Below are positions 9,965-21,695 of a stretch of DNA of 64,000 nucleotides, piece after piece. How positions within the stretch are numbered: position 1 is the stretch's first letter; each line of letters starts with the position of its first letter. The stretch is from Sugiyamaella lignohabitans (lineage: Eukaryota > Ascomycota > Dipodascomycetes > Dipodascales > Trichomonascaceae), in NCBI RefSeq assembly GCF_001640025.1, contig NC_031671.1, positions 62,001 to 126,000 on the forward strand. Direction: 5' to 3'. The notes beneath the pieces were generated by a model. It was not told the origin of the DNA, ran no database searches, and worked only from the letters and a program-made list of their open reading frames with translations. A program made the position numbers and the translations under genes.

Positions 9965-10189
9965 TGCCTCCGGCGGCTGGGGCTCTGCCCCAGACCCCTT
10001 GGCTCCTCTCGCTTCGCTCGAGTCGGTGCTAGGGGGGTCCCCGTGTGCCTCCGGCGGCTGGGGCGTTGCCCCAGACCCCACAGTGCTCGCTTCGCGAGCA
10101 TCTTCTACCCCCCCCCCCGCCCTGAGCCCGACTCGAGCGAAGCGAGAGGAGCCAAGGGGTCTGGGGCAGAGCCCCAGCCGCCGGAGGCA
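9965..10189. repeat. Compound GC-rich repeat (two arms A, one arm B)
   Basis: Arm A1 is 9965-10025. A second arm A2 (10046-10100) has the stem loop GGGGCGTTGCCCC and a GCTCGC-TTC-GCGAGC inner hairpin. Arm B (10129-10189) pairs with A1. A2 therefore looks like a nested or inserted copy of a different subtype. Confidence 0.85.
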
Positions 10190-11338
10190 CCGACCCGTCA
10201 CAAGAGTGACCCCCTGGATGTTGATAGTCGTGATGGGCGGGATTGTCAGGAACTTGGCTCGGCTCGTTGTGGTAGTGTCGTGCGACGGTTGCTGTTAGGA
10301 GCAAAAGGAGAAATGATAGACAGGTACAGCAAATGGATAGTCGGTGGTGCGTTTACGGAAAGAGGTAGGAGATCTGCGGCCGGGTAAGGAAAGGCGAGAT
10401 GGGTTTCAGGATAGCTGCAGACTCCTGGTCAAGCACGTGGGCGGATTCTGATATCTAATGAATTTATGGGCAGATTAGGACTCAGGAGGCCGACTAAAAG
10501 GGGATGGCGCTGGAGTTAAGGCTGCATTTTAGATGAATTAAACTACGGTCTGGTAACCTAGCTTGTTGTAGAACAAAGCGGGAGATTAACCCAACTGAGT
10601 GGCTCGCTGGCAGTGGGAGATGCCGCGACCAGTTTCCCGAGACAGGAGATCCTAAAAAGAAATAGTGCATGAAGGAATGAATGTCAATTGTAACCGTCGA
10701 GTCATTTCCACGCTCCACCACCTCAGATGAATGTTTAATAATACATCGGCTGTTCTTCGGTTTAAGGTATTTCTGTAGGTGAACTTAAAAAGGGGTTAAA
10801 TGAGGGGCCGATAATCAGGATTTTGGGTTATGTTTGTGTGAGACAAAATTTATTGTGTGACGATAGTTCGTGTGCGATGATGGACGAGTGGATTATCAGT
10901 AGCGAATATCCGGGAGAAATCTGTACGGATTGTTCCTTGGATTGTCCGTATGGGACCAGGTGCGGCCATAAAGGGCTATCGGTTGGCGCATGGTGAGGAT
11001 TCTGCCGGTTGAGAGAAGTAATTGACAGGGGTCGCTGACAGGAGGCGATAGGGGTGGCTGGTATGTGTAGTAGCCGATAGGAGAAGAAATGCCGAATTCG
11101 CAGATGATAGGAGGAGCTGTTACTGGCTATTCGTATCTGGTCGAGATAGCGAATAGGGGTATCAGTAACTGTCGCAGTATCAGTTATTAGTTAGTTAGGA
11201 TTAGCAGTAGGAGGAAGAGTCAGTCATTTGGCTGGAGAGATTGACAGGAAGATAATCAAAGGGATATTCAAGGGGATAATCAAAGGGATAATTGACCGAC
11301 CAGCCAGCGACGCGATAAACGGCCAGTTCCCGAAGCCC

Positions 11339-11398
11339 GACTCGAGCGAAGCGAGAGGAGCCACGGGGTCTGGGGCGGAGCCCCAGCCGCCGGAGGCA
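11339..11398 (-). repeat. Solo arm B of the GC-rich repeat
   Basis: One 60-bp arm runs from CGACTCGAGCGAAGCGAG to CCGCCGGAGGCA with no partner arm A upstream. Confidence 0.85.
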
Positions 11399-12297
11399 GC
11401 AGAGACACCCGACCAGCATCCGCCATGCAACGGTCGGATTGTGCCCATTCCACCGGGTCAAACAGGGGTGGAACGGGTTAGCTTGGTTCATTCTTCACGG
11501 CCCGCGTGTCAGCTAACGCTAGCGAGACATTTTGACATGTGCTGCACGAGGCATGATTAGTAGTGCAGGGCTTAGCTCGGAGACCAAAAAAAGCAGGTTA
11601 TTCTTTTTGGGTCATAGTTCGATGAAGGCAGACAAAACTTCCTGTGGGTGAATGTGGGTGTAAGCGGGCGGTCAGGAGTGACCGAGAGCTATGACCAGAG
11701 AAGGCCGAGGCGACACCTGGCGATAAGTGAAAATAAAGTAGACGTCTCGACAGATGACGTACAGATATATTCTGAGCACAGAACGAGGCAAAAGAGAGAA
11801 AAAGCCAGGCGGGGAGAGATAGAGAAGTCGAAACAAACGCTATTCTACCCGCCAAAAAAGGTAGCAATTAGCATGCTTGGCTCGGAAAAAGCACCAGTCT
11901 GTAGAGTCTTGGCACGACTTCTGTATGAACAGTTTCTTACATCGATCGCAGGAATATGCACATTACCTATGTAATATATTGGTATAGGAAGGCATCAAAA
12001 GCAAGGAACGCAAGGCTATCAACGTTTATCTTAGTAGCTTCTTTCGAAAGTACGAGATCAGCAAGATCGTCAGAGCTCCTTTTTATTAGGATTGACAGTG
12101 GTCTAACAAAGCATCATACTAAAACAAAAACGATCTTAATTTTGGAAAAAGCAACGTGCTTTTTTTACAGGGCAAAGAAGAAATTCACAGATCACACTAG
12201 TGGACAGAAACAGAAATATCGTCGTCTGTCTTGTGGTAAATAAGCCGCCCAGCCTCTAGAACGGATCAGTTTTATATTACTGTTACAGTTTGTGAGT

Positions 12298-12319
12298 GGT
12301 GGTGGTGGTGGTGGTGGTG
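12298..12319. repeat. (GGT)n microsatellite
   Basis: Seven consecutive GGT units lie in non-coding DNA upstream of the GT34 gene. Confidence 0.9.
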
Positions 12320-13186
12320 TGTAAAGTACTTGCATGGTACCCTGCAGATAAGCCATATTTGCCAAACGTGCTAACACGTAATAGTACCTTTGACTAGTGG
12401 GTATACTCGGGGCTTGCTAAATATATATATTAACAGATACGCATTGGTGTGTCGATAGTGATATTTTTTTTTCTTGCTGGTGTTATTATTGTATTTGAAA
12501 AGTTAGATACTTTCGTCGCTTGTGTGGTTTATTTAGCTATTTTTGGCCAGTCTACCGAGTGTGCCGAGTACTATTCAACTCCGATCTGGCTTGTCTGGTA
12601 AAAACAAGTATTGTTGTGGTACGGCATTTTTGAATCTCGACAATTTTTATTTTCAGGTTGGTTCTGATTCAACAGGTACGTATTTGTTGTTACTAGTTCG
12701 TCTGGTTTGTCAGGTTTGTGTTCACGAAGTCGACGTTATATTTGCATTTTGTTGCTAGTTTGTTCAGTTGTGTGTTCAAGTTTTGTCGGTTCTGTCTGGG
12801 ATTGCCAGGTGATTTTTCTTGGCATCTGTCGTATTGAGCACGCCTGCTCTGCCGTCTGTGAATTCTATATCTCGCAATATTTAGTGCTGTCTCTAACAAT
12901 CGGGTATAGTAAGTCACTGAGTCGAACTCACTGATTCGAACCCACTGAGTCGAATTTGAAACCTTCTGAATCGCATCATTAGTCGCTTGATATCCTAGCG
13001 CATTGGTTTCACCTGGTATAAGAGAATCTTAAGAGTATCTTAAGAGTATCTTATTAAGCAAATTACAGATTGCATTTTCGCTCTTTTGTTTCGATTCTCC
13101 CTTGCAAATTCCGTTTTTTTGCTTACTATTCTTGTTAATCGGTTTTACGACCCTTTACCACTTCATTACATATCTCAGCTGCAATA

Positions 13187-14836
13187 ATGCGGTTACCCCA
13201 AGCAGCATTCCTGGCATGTGCCAGTTTCGCAATTCTGGCCACTATCTGGTACATGGCTACTTTCTCGACAGTAGACGCTACAAAATGGAAATTACCGTCT
13301 AGTGTTGGTAATTCCAAGCCAAACAAGGTGAAAATCCAAAAAACGGCTACCGCTCCAGTAGACCCTATTCTGCTGCCTCCTAAGACCAAGACCCTTGCCA
13401 AGGTGCCAATACCCACCACCACCACTGAGGTTCTTACTGATACAGAAATGCAAATTGAGAGACTTCAAGAGGCACTTCGATCAAAGGATAAGAAGATTGC
13501 CGACAGTGTGCAACAACTGAAAGATAAAGATCGGCTTTATAATGAAGAACAAGAAAAGAAAGATAAAGAAGTGGCTGCAAAGTTAGACGCTCTCAAGAAA
13601 GCACAAGCTTCTCTTAACGACCAAAAGGAAAAGGTCCAGAAAGAGAAGGAGGAGGAGCGGAAAAAGAAGGAAGAGGAGGAACGCAAGAAGAAAGAATTGG
13701 AGGAAGAGAAGAAGAAAAAGGAGGAAGAAGAGAAAAAGAAAGAAGAGGAAGATAGAAAATCTCTTACCGATGCTTACTACATCATCCGTGATCGAATGCT
13801 GTTAGAAGAGCATAAACTATTAGAACCCATTGAGATTCCTGATGAAGAGCGTCATAACCACTATGACAAAGATAACAAACTGATGCCCAATGGAAAGAAG
13901 ATTCTTCTACTGTCTGCCTTTGACGGTGCTGGTTCTACCGATAACGATCTGACCGATCTGTTTATGAGCAACCGTGAGGAGTATGCCAACTACCACGGAT
14001 ACACCCATCTTTTTGTCAACACCACCAAATACAAGAAGAACGACAAGCTCAAGCGACCTGCCGTGTGGTTTAAGCTACCTGCTATTAAAGAAGCTTTTGA
14101 AAAGTTCCCAGAAGTCGAGTGGATCTGGTGGGTCGATACCGATATCATTATCATGAACGAAGAAATCGACCTGGCAGCTCATGTTCTCAACCCGTATGTC
14201 CTATCTAACAGATTGACTTACGAACGACCTGTGAACGATCTTGGAGACCATTTCAGTGGATCATTATACCCCGCGCGTGATCACGTCGATGTAGACAATA
14301 TCGACATCATCTTTACCCAGGATCATCTGGGTATCAATGCCGGTTCGTTCTTCATCAAGCGGTCGTGGTTTGCCGAGTTCGTGCTCGACATGTGGGGCGA
14401 CAAGTTCCTGATCGAGTCGAAATTCCCCCGAGAAGAACAGGACGCATTTATCTACCTGTTCACTAACCACAAAACGGTGTTCCACCACACCGGTCTCGTT
14501 CCCCAGCGCATGATGAACGCGTACCACGGCTACTACCTCCATACAGCCAACTGGCAAGAAGGTGATCTGTGTATCCACTTTGCCGGTCACAACAAGGGAC
14601 TCGGGTTCGAGAAGAACTTTGCCCACTACTGGGGACTGCGTAAGCGAGTTCCCAAGGAGTTCCAAATTAACGTCCCCGAAGAAGAGGCCAAACTCAAGGT
14701 GATTGCCGATAAAGCCCAGAAAGAGAAGGAAGAGCAAGAACGGCAAAAGAAGGAGAAAGAAGAGCAAGAAAAGAAAGAGAAAGAAGAAAAAGAGAAACAA
14801 GAAAAGGAAGAAAAGGAAAAGAACGGCAAACAATAG
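13187..14836 (+). CDS. GT34 family glycosyltransferase (Mnn10/Gma12-like) with K/E-rich stalk and tail
   Basis: This is a 549-aa type II Golgi membrane protein. A short N-terminal anchor (FLACASFAILATIWYMATF) is followed by a very charged coiled-coil stalk (residues ~85-195, runs of KKEEEE/KEKEE), then the catalytic domain. Catalytic signatures are KILLLSAFDGAG, a DxD-type WWVDTDIIIMN at ~320, LGINAGSFFIKRS at ~387, EEQDAFIYL, and a final DLCIHFAGHNKG. This arrangement fits GT34 (galactomannan alpha-galactosyltransferase/Mnn10-Mnn11), acting on cell-wall or secretory glycans in the Golgi. I cannot tell mannosyl from galactosyl donor use. The C-terminal 45 residues are again K/E/Q-rich, which is unusual for the family. 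The ATG at 13187 immediately precedes the membrane anchor. Confidence 0.85.
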   Translation: MRLPQAAFLACASFAILATIWYMATFSTVDATKWKLPSSVGNSKPNKVKIQKTATAPVDPILLPPKTKTLAKVPIPTTTTEVLTDTEMQIERLQEALRSKDKKIADSVQQLKDKDRLYNEEQEKKDKEVAAKLDALKKAQASLNDQKEKVQKEKEEERKKKEEEERKKKELEEEKKKKEEEEKKKEEEDRKSLTDAYYIIRDRMLLEEHKLLEPIEIPDEERHNHYDKDNKLMPNGKKILLLSAFDGAGSTDNDLTDLFMSNREEYANYHGYTHLFVNTTKYKKNDKLKRPAVWFKLPAIKEAFEKFPEVEWIWWVDTDIIIMNEEIDLAAHVLNPYVLSNRLTYERPVNDLGDHFSGSLYPARDHVDVDNIDIIFTQDHLGINAGSFFIKRSWFAEFVLDMWGDKFLIESKFPREEQDAFIYLFTNHKTVFHHTGLVPQRMMNAYHGYYLHTANWQEGDLCIHFAGHNKGLGFEKNFAHYWGLRKRVPKEFQINVPEEEAKLKVIADKAQKEKEEQERQKKEKEEQEKKEKEEKEKQEKEEKEKNGKQ

Positions 14837-14932
14837 TCTTCTCTTCTCTCTCACTCCACACGAGCTCTTCGCTCTCATACTACCATTGCATACTATTAAT
14901 ATTTAATACTACCAACTCTATTAACGGGGGTC

Positions 14933-15076
14933 TGCCTCCGGCGGCCGGGCTCTGCCCGGACCCGTTGTGCTCGCTTCGCGAGCTTTCTGGGGAGAAACCC
15001 GGCTCGAGAATCCGACCCCAACGCCGCTCGCGAAGCGAGCACTACGGGTCCGGGCTGAGCCCGGCCGCCGGAGGCA
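14933..15076. repeat. GC-rich inverted repeat, CCGGGC subtype
   Basis: Arm A (14933-14981) and arm B (about 15026-15076) use the stem GGCCGGGCTCTGCCCGG instead of CTGGGGC/GCCCCAG, and an inner hairpin GCTCGC-TTC-GCGAGC. Both substitutions are compensated on the partner side. It lies 96 bp past the GT34 stop. Confidence 0.9.
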
Positions 15077-16828
15077 GGCCCCCTCCAGAGAGGGAGATTG
15101 ATTTCATTCGTGAGACAGCAGAGGATCTGGCCACTTTCAACGGCGTGAGTAGCCACTGCTTGTTATGGTGCATTGGATCAGAGTTAATTTTAATATAATA
15201 TTTGCTGATGTCATGGATATAATTTCGGGGCTGTTGGGGTCGCAGCGGGCTGCAGTGGATCTGCCTGGTTCGCATGTGTTGTATTTAGAGTACGGGGGTT
15301 CTGGATCACGATATTATCTTGGCTATCTGAATCTGCGAGATTATATAAATATATATATCAGGATAATAGTGTTCCTAAACAGGAATATATTATGTCTAGG
15401 ACATGCTAGAGAAGAGAATTAGTGCTTCGGAGATAGGATTGTACGGTAACTATAGCAAAGAAAAAAAAAAAGCATGCCGCAGTTACTGTCTATTTTTAAA
15501 CAGATGCTGATGCAGCTGAGCTACACTAGAGCATTAAATTGGCACGGCGGTGCGATCCGCGAGCAGGGCGTTATCTGGTGTAAAGCTGATTAAATAAGCT
15601 GCTTGAATATGTCGCACCTTGGCAGTACATTATACGTAAGATAGTTTGTTCAATCACCAAAGCTTAGCCAGGCTTAGTATTTCGAAAACGCACCAGGTCC
15701 TGTTCAGTGCAGACTGCTACTTCCAGCATAGGTCTAGTAAAAGCGATCCGACCCCTTTTTTTTTCTATTGCTCAACGAACTGACAAGAAACTCGTTTGCA
15801 TAAGCAACTGGAACGGTCACTGTAGTAGGCATAAGAGTAAGTAACTTGATTGTGTTGGGTAGGTGGTGGTATTAGTTTTTCTTGGAATTTATTGTTTTGT
15901 GAGCTGATAGGTGATAGATGGAGAAGTGGTTTTGACGGTTATTGGAAGTTTTGGAGGTTTTATTTTTTTGGGTTGGTTTATGAGGGGCTTGGTTTGGTTG
16001 GGATTATAGGGATAGACAGAATGGAGAATGAGTTGGGGTTATAAACGGTTTAAGAAAGCTATTTTAAATGGTTTTGAATATGTGGTGAACCTGTTGGGAA
16101 CAGGGAAATACCGTTAAGACTCAATTTGGACATATTTGGATGTTTCTCACAAAGAGCAATGTTCAATGTTTGTAGGAATCGGAGAAGCGATAGTGATCCG
16201 TAGTCTACGCTACTTACTGGGCAGCTGACTTGATATATGATTTGAAAATTGTTATGGCTTATGATTGTATCTGGTTTTAAGTTTTTTTTATTCAATGTTC
16301 TAGAGATGGGAATATGATGCTAGAGTAAGGATGTATTAATTTTTCAGTAGTTCGGAACGACGCTATGGTTACTTTACGCTTACAGTACCCTGTCATCCTG
16401 GTTCTCATATGGTCCATGATATCGTTACTTCTTCCGGATTTTAGTATTCTGGTACTATTTCACTCTGATTGATATACCACCACAGTATATTCAAGGTGCT
16501 GTGCCGTATAGTTTGCTTCATGTTCCTATATTGCTACTACTGAGGTTTACTAATGTCTCTTATTATGGTTATATTATGGTTACTACATTATTCAGCTACT
16601 TTTGTGCTTTCTCCTGATATTATCCTGCCAACTGTAATATGTCTGATAGCTAAGGTCATCTCGGTTCTAGCTTCTCATATCTTGTCATGTCTGTTCCCTC
16701 ACCTCTGATCATCTACTGTCAACTTTGTCTCACTTTTTTTTTGTCACCTCCTCTACTACATCACGCTATGCTTCACTTTATGCTTCACTTTCTCTCACGA
16801 CCATGACAACTAACTATCTAGAAATACT
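15077..16828. other. Long leader/promoter interval of the FPK1-like kinase
   Basis: No protein gene is visible in 1.7 kb. ACTAACTATCTAG ends at 16821, only 7 nt before the kinase ATG, and looks like a branch point plus 3' splice site. GTAAGT at 15837 is one possible donor, so a leader intron of up to about 985 nt is plausible. The rest is A/T-rich with homopolymer runs. Confidence 0.45.
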
Positions 16829-19800
16829 ATGCATAGGAACAGATCCAGAGCCATGACGGTGCCGTCTAGGCCCATGAATGGTAGTAGTCCATCTATCGTT
16901 GGATCAATTAACCCTGGTGGTGATTTTGAATCTGGTCTGAATGGTAATGGAAACTCCAACGGTTTTAGAGTCGTCTCAGCAGGCTCGTCTTCTTCATCTA
17001 GTAATCTTCCACAAAAGTTGAAGAATCTGTTTCGATTGAGTTCGTTCTCTAATAGTAATAGCGTTGGTGGTGAATCCAGTGGTTCTGGTGCGGGTCACTT
17101 GACAACTGGTACTCACCACACAGGATCGGGAACTGAGCTTTCTTCCGGTAATCCCAATACTACCGATTCAAGTCCTGCTATTGGCTCTGAAAACACTCCT
17201 GAGTTGTCATTGGCTCATACCGGAGATGATGCTGATGCCAGTGATAGTCCTGATACTCCCAATCCTGTGGCTAATGATTCGACAAATTGGGGTTTCAAGT
17301 CATCTCCAGGTCCTTCTGACATTTTGGCAAAGCCACCAAAGAGATCCTTTTTAGGACGTCTTCGATCACCTTCGAGTCCATCTCCAATGCTACTAACCCC
17401 AGACCCTGAAGAAGGTCAAGAATCATCACCTCCACCTCTACCAAAGGGCTTGTCAGTCAGTGCTCAAGCTAGCCCATCTTTAAGGCCTGTTAATGCTCCC
17501 TCTGACACAGTTGCTTCTGCTAATCCTTATTTCTCTTACCAAGGACAGCCTGCTCATGCTCAACAACGAGAAGAGCAGCAGCAACATTTGCATCAAGGAC
17601 ATGGACAGGCACAAAAAGCACAATTACAGCATTCACAACAGCATTATTCTTCGAACCAGCATCAAAATGACCATCAGCATCCTAACCAGAACCTACACCA
17701 GCAGCATCAACAGCAGTCACAACCGACTCAGAACACTTCAAGACCTCAGAATCGTCGCAACAATAGTCACTCGTTGTTTTCCTTTTCCAGTTTTCTGGGT
17801 GATCATTCAAATAGCAATCATAACCATGGCAGGAACACCAACACCAATAAAGAACTCGCCAGCAGTACAAATGATGAGAATAATGGAGCATCTGATCTAA
17901 AGTCTGATTCGACAGTATCTGCCGGATCCGATGGTGGTTATATTGTCAATGGTGCCAATCATAGTACCACGAACGCATCAACTCCTTTGGCTGAGAATGA
18001 TATTACTATAGTAGCTCTGCCAGCTGAAGATCATGAGGAACCTTTGGCACCTCCTAGCAAGGGTATCTTTTCTCGCAATCTTCGACGAGTAGCATCTGCT
18101 CCTAATGAGATCAAGAATATGCTCCTCAATTCACCACAAGTACGCCCTGCTGATGGACCATCTGGTACTATTCCCAGTGGTGGTATAAATGGAACTGGCA
18201 ATCAAGCTAGCAGTAATACGAATACCTCAGATAATGCTACGGCAATTGGTGCTGATAATTCTCGTCCAGACCAAGGTACAGGAATCTCTTCACATAGCAT
18301 CTCTACCTCTAACAATGGTCTCAAGGCAAACAAATCCAGTTCTACTGGATTGACCACAACGACCTTCAGCAAAGCCAGGTCTCCCTCTACACCGAAGGTG
18401 TATAACCGATCGTACTCTCGAAGCTCTATAAAAATTTGTGATGTCGAGGTCACCCCCTCGTCATTTGACAAAATCAAGCTACTCGGTAAAGGAGATGTCG
18501 GTAAAGTGTACTTGGTACGAGAGAAGAAAACAAATCATTTGTACGCCATGAAAGTGCTGAGTAAACGAGAAATGATTAAACGAAATAAGATAAAACGTGC
18601 ATTGGCAGAACAGGAGATTCTTGCTACCAGTAACCATCCTTTCATTGTCACTCTATATCATTCATTTCAGTCTGATGAGCATCTTTATCTTTGCATGGAG
18701 TATTGTATGGGAGGAGAGTTTTTCCGGGCTTTACAGACACGAGAGGGCAAGTCTCTTAAAGAAGACGACGCTCGTTTCTATGCTGCCGAAGTTACAGCTG
18801 CTCTTGAATATTTGCATCTGATGGGTTATATTTACCGTGACCTTAAGCCAGAAAATATCTTGTTGCATCAATCTGGTCATATCATGTTGTCGGACTTTGA
18901 TTTGTCGAAACAGTCCGGTTCTGAGGCAGCACCTACAATTGTCAATGGATCTGGTCGTAGCGGTGGAGGGTCCAGCAGTAACCTTCCAGCTATTGATACC
19001 AAGGCATGTATCGCAGATTTCAGGACGAATTCGTTTGTGGGTACAGAAGAGTACATAGCACCGGAAGTGATTCGAGGCAATGGACATACCAGTGCAGTGG
19101 ACTGGTGGACTTTAGGTATTTTGTTATTTGAGATGCTATTTGGCACCACCCCGTTCAAGGGCAAGAATCGTAATGCGACTTTTGCAAATATTTTGAAAAG
19201 CGACGTGAATTTCTACGATGTACAACCAGTTTCCAGTAACTGTAAGTCTATCATTCGTAAACTGTTGATCAAAGACGAGAATAAACGATTAGGTTCAAGA
19301 GCCGGTGCATCAGATATCAAGGGACATCCGTTCTTTAAAACCACTCAATGGGCATTGCTTCGAAACCGAGTACCACCCATTATACCAGTTCAAGGAAAAG
19401 GACGTGATGCAGTGAATTTCCGAAAAATGAAAGAAAGCGGCAGTGTTGACTTTGATGAAGAAACACCGTATGATGCCAATGCCAATTCCACACACAGCTC
19501 AGCTGGTGATCCATCAGAGCCATCGAACTTTGCACCCGATCCATTTTCCAACTTCAACTCCATCACACTTCACCATGACGGAGGTGATGCTGACGGCAAT
19601 GCATATTATGATGATAGCGATGCTGAGGAAGAAGAAACCACTACAGCAGCACCATCCGGCCGACAGTCGCCTCTTGCGAACCCCTCGAGCACGCATACAT
19701 CCGTTCCAGGGTCACCAAAAGTGTACAACGGATTCGGGTCCGACATGGAAACAGACATCAGCACACATCATTCAGTATTCTCGGGTGCAGGTTCCTCGTC

Positions 19801-19855
19801 ACCCAGTCTGTTCAAGCCATATTTCAAGGGATTTACCACCAGTCTAAAAAATTAG
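16829..19855 (+). CDS. FPK1: AGC protein kinase of the Fpk1/Kin82/NRC-2 type
   Basis: The protein is 1008 aa. Residues 1-~540 are low-complexity (S/N/G-rich, then a Q/H-rich block near 240-295). The kinase domain is at ~545-850. It has a glycine loop [16 protein letters not shown] (ATP lysine), [10 protein letters not shown], the DFD form of the DFG motif ([10 protein letters not shown], typical of this family), an insert before the activation segment, [14 protein letters not shown], and [15 protein letters not shown]-terminal AGC extension follows. Fpk1 and Kin82 phosphorylate P4-ATPase flippases and thereby control phospholipid asymmetry at the plasma membrane. Choosing FPK1 over KIN82 is arbitrary if there is a single gene. 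An intron may end at 16821, so a short upstream coding exon cannot be excluded. A solo repeat arm lies 58 bp past the stop. Confidence 0.9.
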   Translation: MHRNRSRAMTVPSRPMNGSSPSIVGSINPGGDFESGLNGNGNSNGFRVVSAGSSSSSSNLPQKLKNLFRLSSFSNSNSVGGESSGSGAGHLTTGTHHTGSGTELSSGNPNTTDSSPAIGSENTPELSLAHTGDDADASDSPDTPNPVANDSTNWGFKSSPGPSDILAKPPKRSFLGRLRSPSSPSPMLLTPDPEEGQESSPPPLPKGLSVSAQASPSLRPVNAPSDTVASANPYFSYQGQPAHAQQREEQQQHLHQGHGQAQKAQLQHSQQHYSSNQHQNDHQHPNQNLHQQHQQQSQPTQNTSRPQNRRNNSHSLFSFSSFLGDHSNSNHNHGRNTNTNKELASSTNDENNGASDLKSDSTVSAGSDGGYIVNGANHSTTNASTPLAENDITIVALPAEDHEEPLAPPSKGIFSRNLRRVASAPNEIKNMLLNSPQVRPADGPSGTIPSGGINGTGNQASSNTNTSDNATAIGADNSRPDQGTGISSHSISTSNNGLKANKSSSTGLTTTTFSKARSPSTPKVYNRSYSRSSIKICDVEVTPSSFDKIKLLGKGDVGKVYLVREKKTNHLYAMKVLSKREMIKRNKIKRALAEQEILATSNHPFIVTLYHSFQSDEHLYLCMEYCMGGEFFRALQTREGKSLKEDDARFYAAEVTAALEYLHLMGYIYRDLKPENILLHQSGHIMLSDFDLSKQSGSEAAPTIVNGSGRSGGGSSSNLPAIDTKACIADFRTNSFVGTEEYIAPEVIRGNGHTSAVDWWTLGILLFEMLFGTTPFKGKNRNATFANILKSDVNFYDVQPVSSNCKSIIRKLLIKDENKRLGSRAGASDIKGHPFFKTTQWALLRNRVPPIIPVQGKGRDAVNFRKMKESGSVDFDEETPYDANANSTHSSAGDPSEPSNFAPDPFSNFNSITLHHDGGDADGNAYYDDSDAEEEETTTAAPSGRQSPLANPSSTHTSVPGSPKVYNGFGSDMETDISTHHSVFSGAGSSSPSLFKPYFKGFTTSLKN

Positions 19856-19913
19856 ATGATTATACGATATACGAAATAAAAAATGTATTTTAGGACCCGT
19901 TCCCCCCACGTAA

Positions 19914-19973
19914 CGACTCGAGCGAAGCGAGAGGAGCCACGGGGTCTGGGGCAGAGCCCCAGCCGCCGAGGCA
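19914..19973 (-). repeat. Solo arm B between convergent genes
   Basis: One arm with a single-base deletion near its end (CCGCCGAGGCA). It fills most of the 133-bp gap between the convergent FPK1 and FEX1 stop codons. Confidence 0.85.
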
Positions 19974-19988
19974 AGTACCCCCGGCCAT

Positions 19989-21152
19989 TTAACAGGCAGC
20001 GACAGCAGATATCCCGCGAGTCCAAGCGTAGGAACCTAATATAACGACGACGATGGAGAACCCGCCGCCTATCGAAATACCTCCGTAAATGTAAGCATTT
20101 CTTTTCGAGCGGAAAGCTACCAGTTCAGCAATAAATGAACTGATAGTAGAGAAGTTTCCACAGAATCCGTCTTGAAGAGCCGAGATGGCTTGACATTGCA
20201 GTTTTGATTTGATGATGAGGCCATGAGAGGGAGTCTGGCCTCTTTGGAGGATAATTAGTGCACATAAGATAGCAGTAGCAATCATATTGGCAATGAAAGT
20301 GCCGACGAGAAATTTATGGGTTATTTTATTGAACAGACGAGCCGACCAGAACCGTGCGTAGACACCAAACGGTCCAAATATACACGCAAACGTCCAGTAC
20401 CTCCATTGAGGAATAAGAATTGCAAGTACTATCACCGCAACCCAAGCAGTCAATCCCAGCATCGCACCTAACACTTCAATAATCAAAGTATACGTCGCGA
20501 GTGATATAGGGAAGAATTTTTCAATACCATCAGCGACATGAAACCCACAGAAATAACCTCCAAAAGAGACAGTAAGTGTAATAATAAGATAGCTCAGAAA
20601 CGCCATGACTCCATACCCCGGATTAGGATACGACACACCAGTTGGCGGTTGGAGAGCTGATAACTGGAACAGTTCGATCATAAACGTTGAAAACGAAGTA
20701 ATACTTCCACACACCCCAGTAGCCAGGCCAATATACAGAGGGATCTTCTCTTTTCTAGTATAAGTTCTACGAAGAACATTACCCGAAGCGCCGTGTTCTA
20801 CCACGTCTAACGGCGCCATCTGTTCTATTACAATCAAATCACCAAACAGTGCTTCGCTTCGAACTAAGATTCCCATAAGTAAACAGCCTCCAAAATTACT
20901 CCATAGGACTCCACCATTCTGAGATCCAGGAAACGACGTCAATCTAGTCAAACCAACTCTAGCCAAGACACCAGTAATACCAAAAAAAGCCAATAATAAA
21001 TGTAGCACTACAACATCGATATATTTATTTGAAATAACAGTCACAAACACATGTCTTCGAAAGCGACGATACTGCTCCTCGCCCTTGGGTTCGACATGAC
21101 CCCTGACCGACGATCCTGTAGACGGATCCGAAGATTCAGCGACCTCATCCAT
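19989..21152 (-). CDS. FEX1: Fluoride export protein (Fluc/CrcB, fused two-domain form)
   Basis: The 387-aa protein contains two CrcB/Fluc repeats joined by linker spans, as in eukaryotic FEX proteins. Repeat 1 has GVLARVGLTRL, NFGGCLLMG and ATGVCGSITSFSTF. Repeat 2 has YARFWSARLFN, TFIANMIATAIL and DGFCGNFSTISSFIAEL. The N(F/I)xG and GxxGxxTTF-like motifs line the fluoride pore. The protein exports fluoride at the plasma membrane and protects against environmental fluoride. The C-terminus is short. The ATG at 21152 follows an untranslated leader. It converges with FPK1 and diverges from GCN3. The whole family length is present with no visible frameshift. Confidence 0.93.
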   Translation of the reverse strand: MDEVAESSDPSTGSSVRGHVEPKGEEQYRRFRRHVFVTVISNKYIDVVVLHLLLAFFGITGVLARVGLTRLTSFPGSQNGGVLWSNFGGCLLMGILVRSEALFGDLIVIEQMAPLDVVEHGASGNVLRRTYTRKEKIPLYIGLATGVCGSITSFSTFMIELFQLSALQPPTGVSYPNPGYGVMAFLSYLIITLTVSFGGYFCGFHVADGIEKFFPISLATYTLIIEVLGAMLGLTAWVAVIVLAILIPQWRYWTFACIFGPFGVYARFWSARLFNKITHKFLVGTFIANMIATAILCALIILQRGQTPSHGLIIKSKLQCQAISALQDGFCGNFSTISSFIAELVAFRSKRNAYIYGGISIGGGFSIVVVILGSYAWTRGISAVAAC

Positions 21153-21471
21153 TTCACCAGTTCGTCCATAGCGTCGTCAAACAAACGAGAGGAATTCACA
21201 AACCTTTTATCCCTGTCTCTGTTTCTTTCTCCCCCGAACAGAAGGTCCACTGGTCAACCATCGAACTAGAGCGATCACCCGACTTCGCTCATCTGACCGC
21301 ACGGCTTGCAGATGCCCCATGCACGATAAGCCTTCCCTGCGTCACACCTGCATCTCACCCCCCTTCTCCACCGCTCATGCCCTCGGGAACGGCTCGAAAA
21401 CGCGCCAACCCCAATCGTCTGTGATCCAGCGGGGTTCGCTCCGTCTGGGGAGTAGCGGGGAGGGTGAGGTC

Positions 21472-21619
21472 TGCCTCCGGCGGCTGGGGCTCCGCCCCAG
21501 ACCCTGGTTGCTCCTCTCGCTTCGCTCGAGTCGTTCCTCGGGGGGTACCTTGATCCCTGTCATCTCCTGCGAAGCAGGAGCAACCAGGGTCTGGGGCGGA
21601 GCCCCAGCCGCCGGAGGCA
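21472..21619. repeat. GC-rich inverted repeat in the FEX1/GCN3 divergent promoter
   Basis: Arm A begins at 21472 and arm B ends at 21619. The inner part of arm B is the CTCCTGC-GAA-GCAGGAG form. It ends 76 bp before the GCN3 ATG. Confidence 0.9.
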
Positions 21620-21695
21620 GACAACTCCCTCCAGGACCCCCCTGGCACAGCCGTGCGTGCGACCCTTGCCCGGATCAGGAAGAGGTGATATTTTC

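Larger units (their letters stand above)
10190..13186. other. 3 kb interval without a supported gene
   Basis: It lies between the HOL1-like gene and the GT34 gene. It holds one solo repeat arm (11339-11398), a tandem of GATAATCAAAGGG-like units (11254-11292), a (GGT)n run (12298-12319), an imperfect TCGAA(C/T)-rich repeat (12918-12952) and a TCTTAAGAGTA tandem (13026-13052). The ORFs here (for example 11648-11974) show no recognisable protein features. The length could reflect a large promoter for the GT34 gene or an unrecognised ncRNA. Confidence 0.5.
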
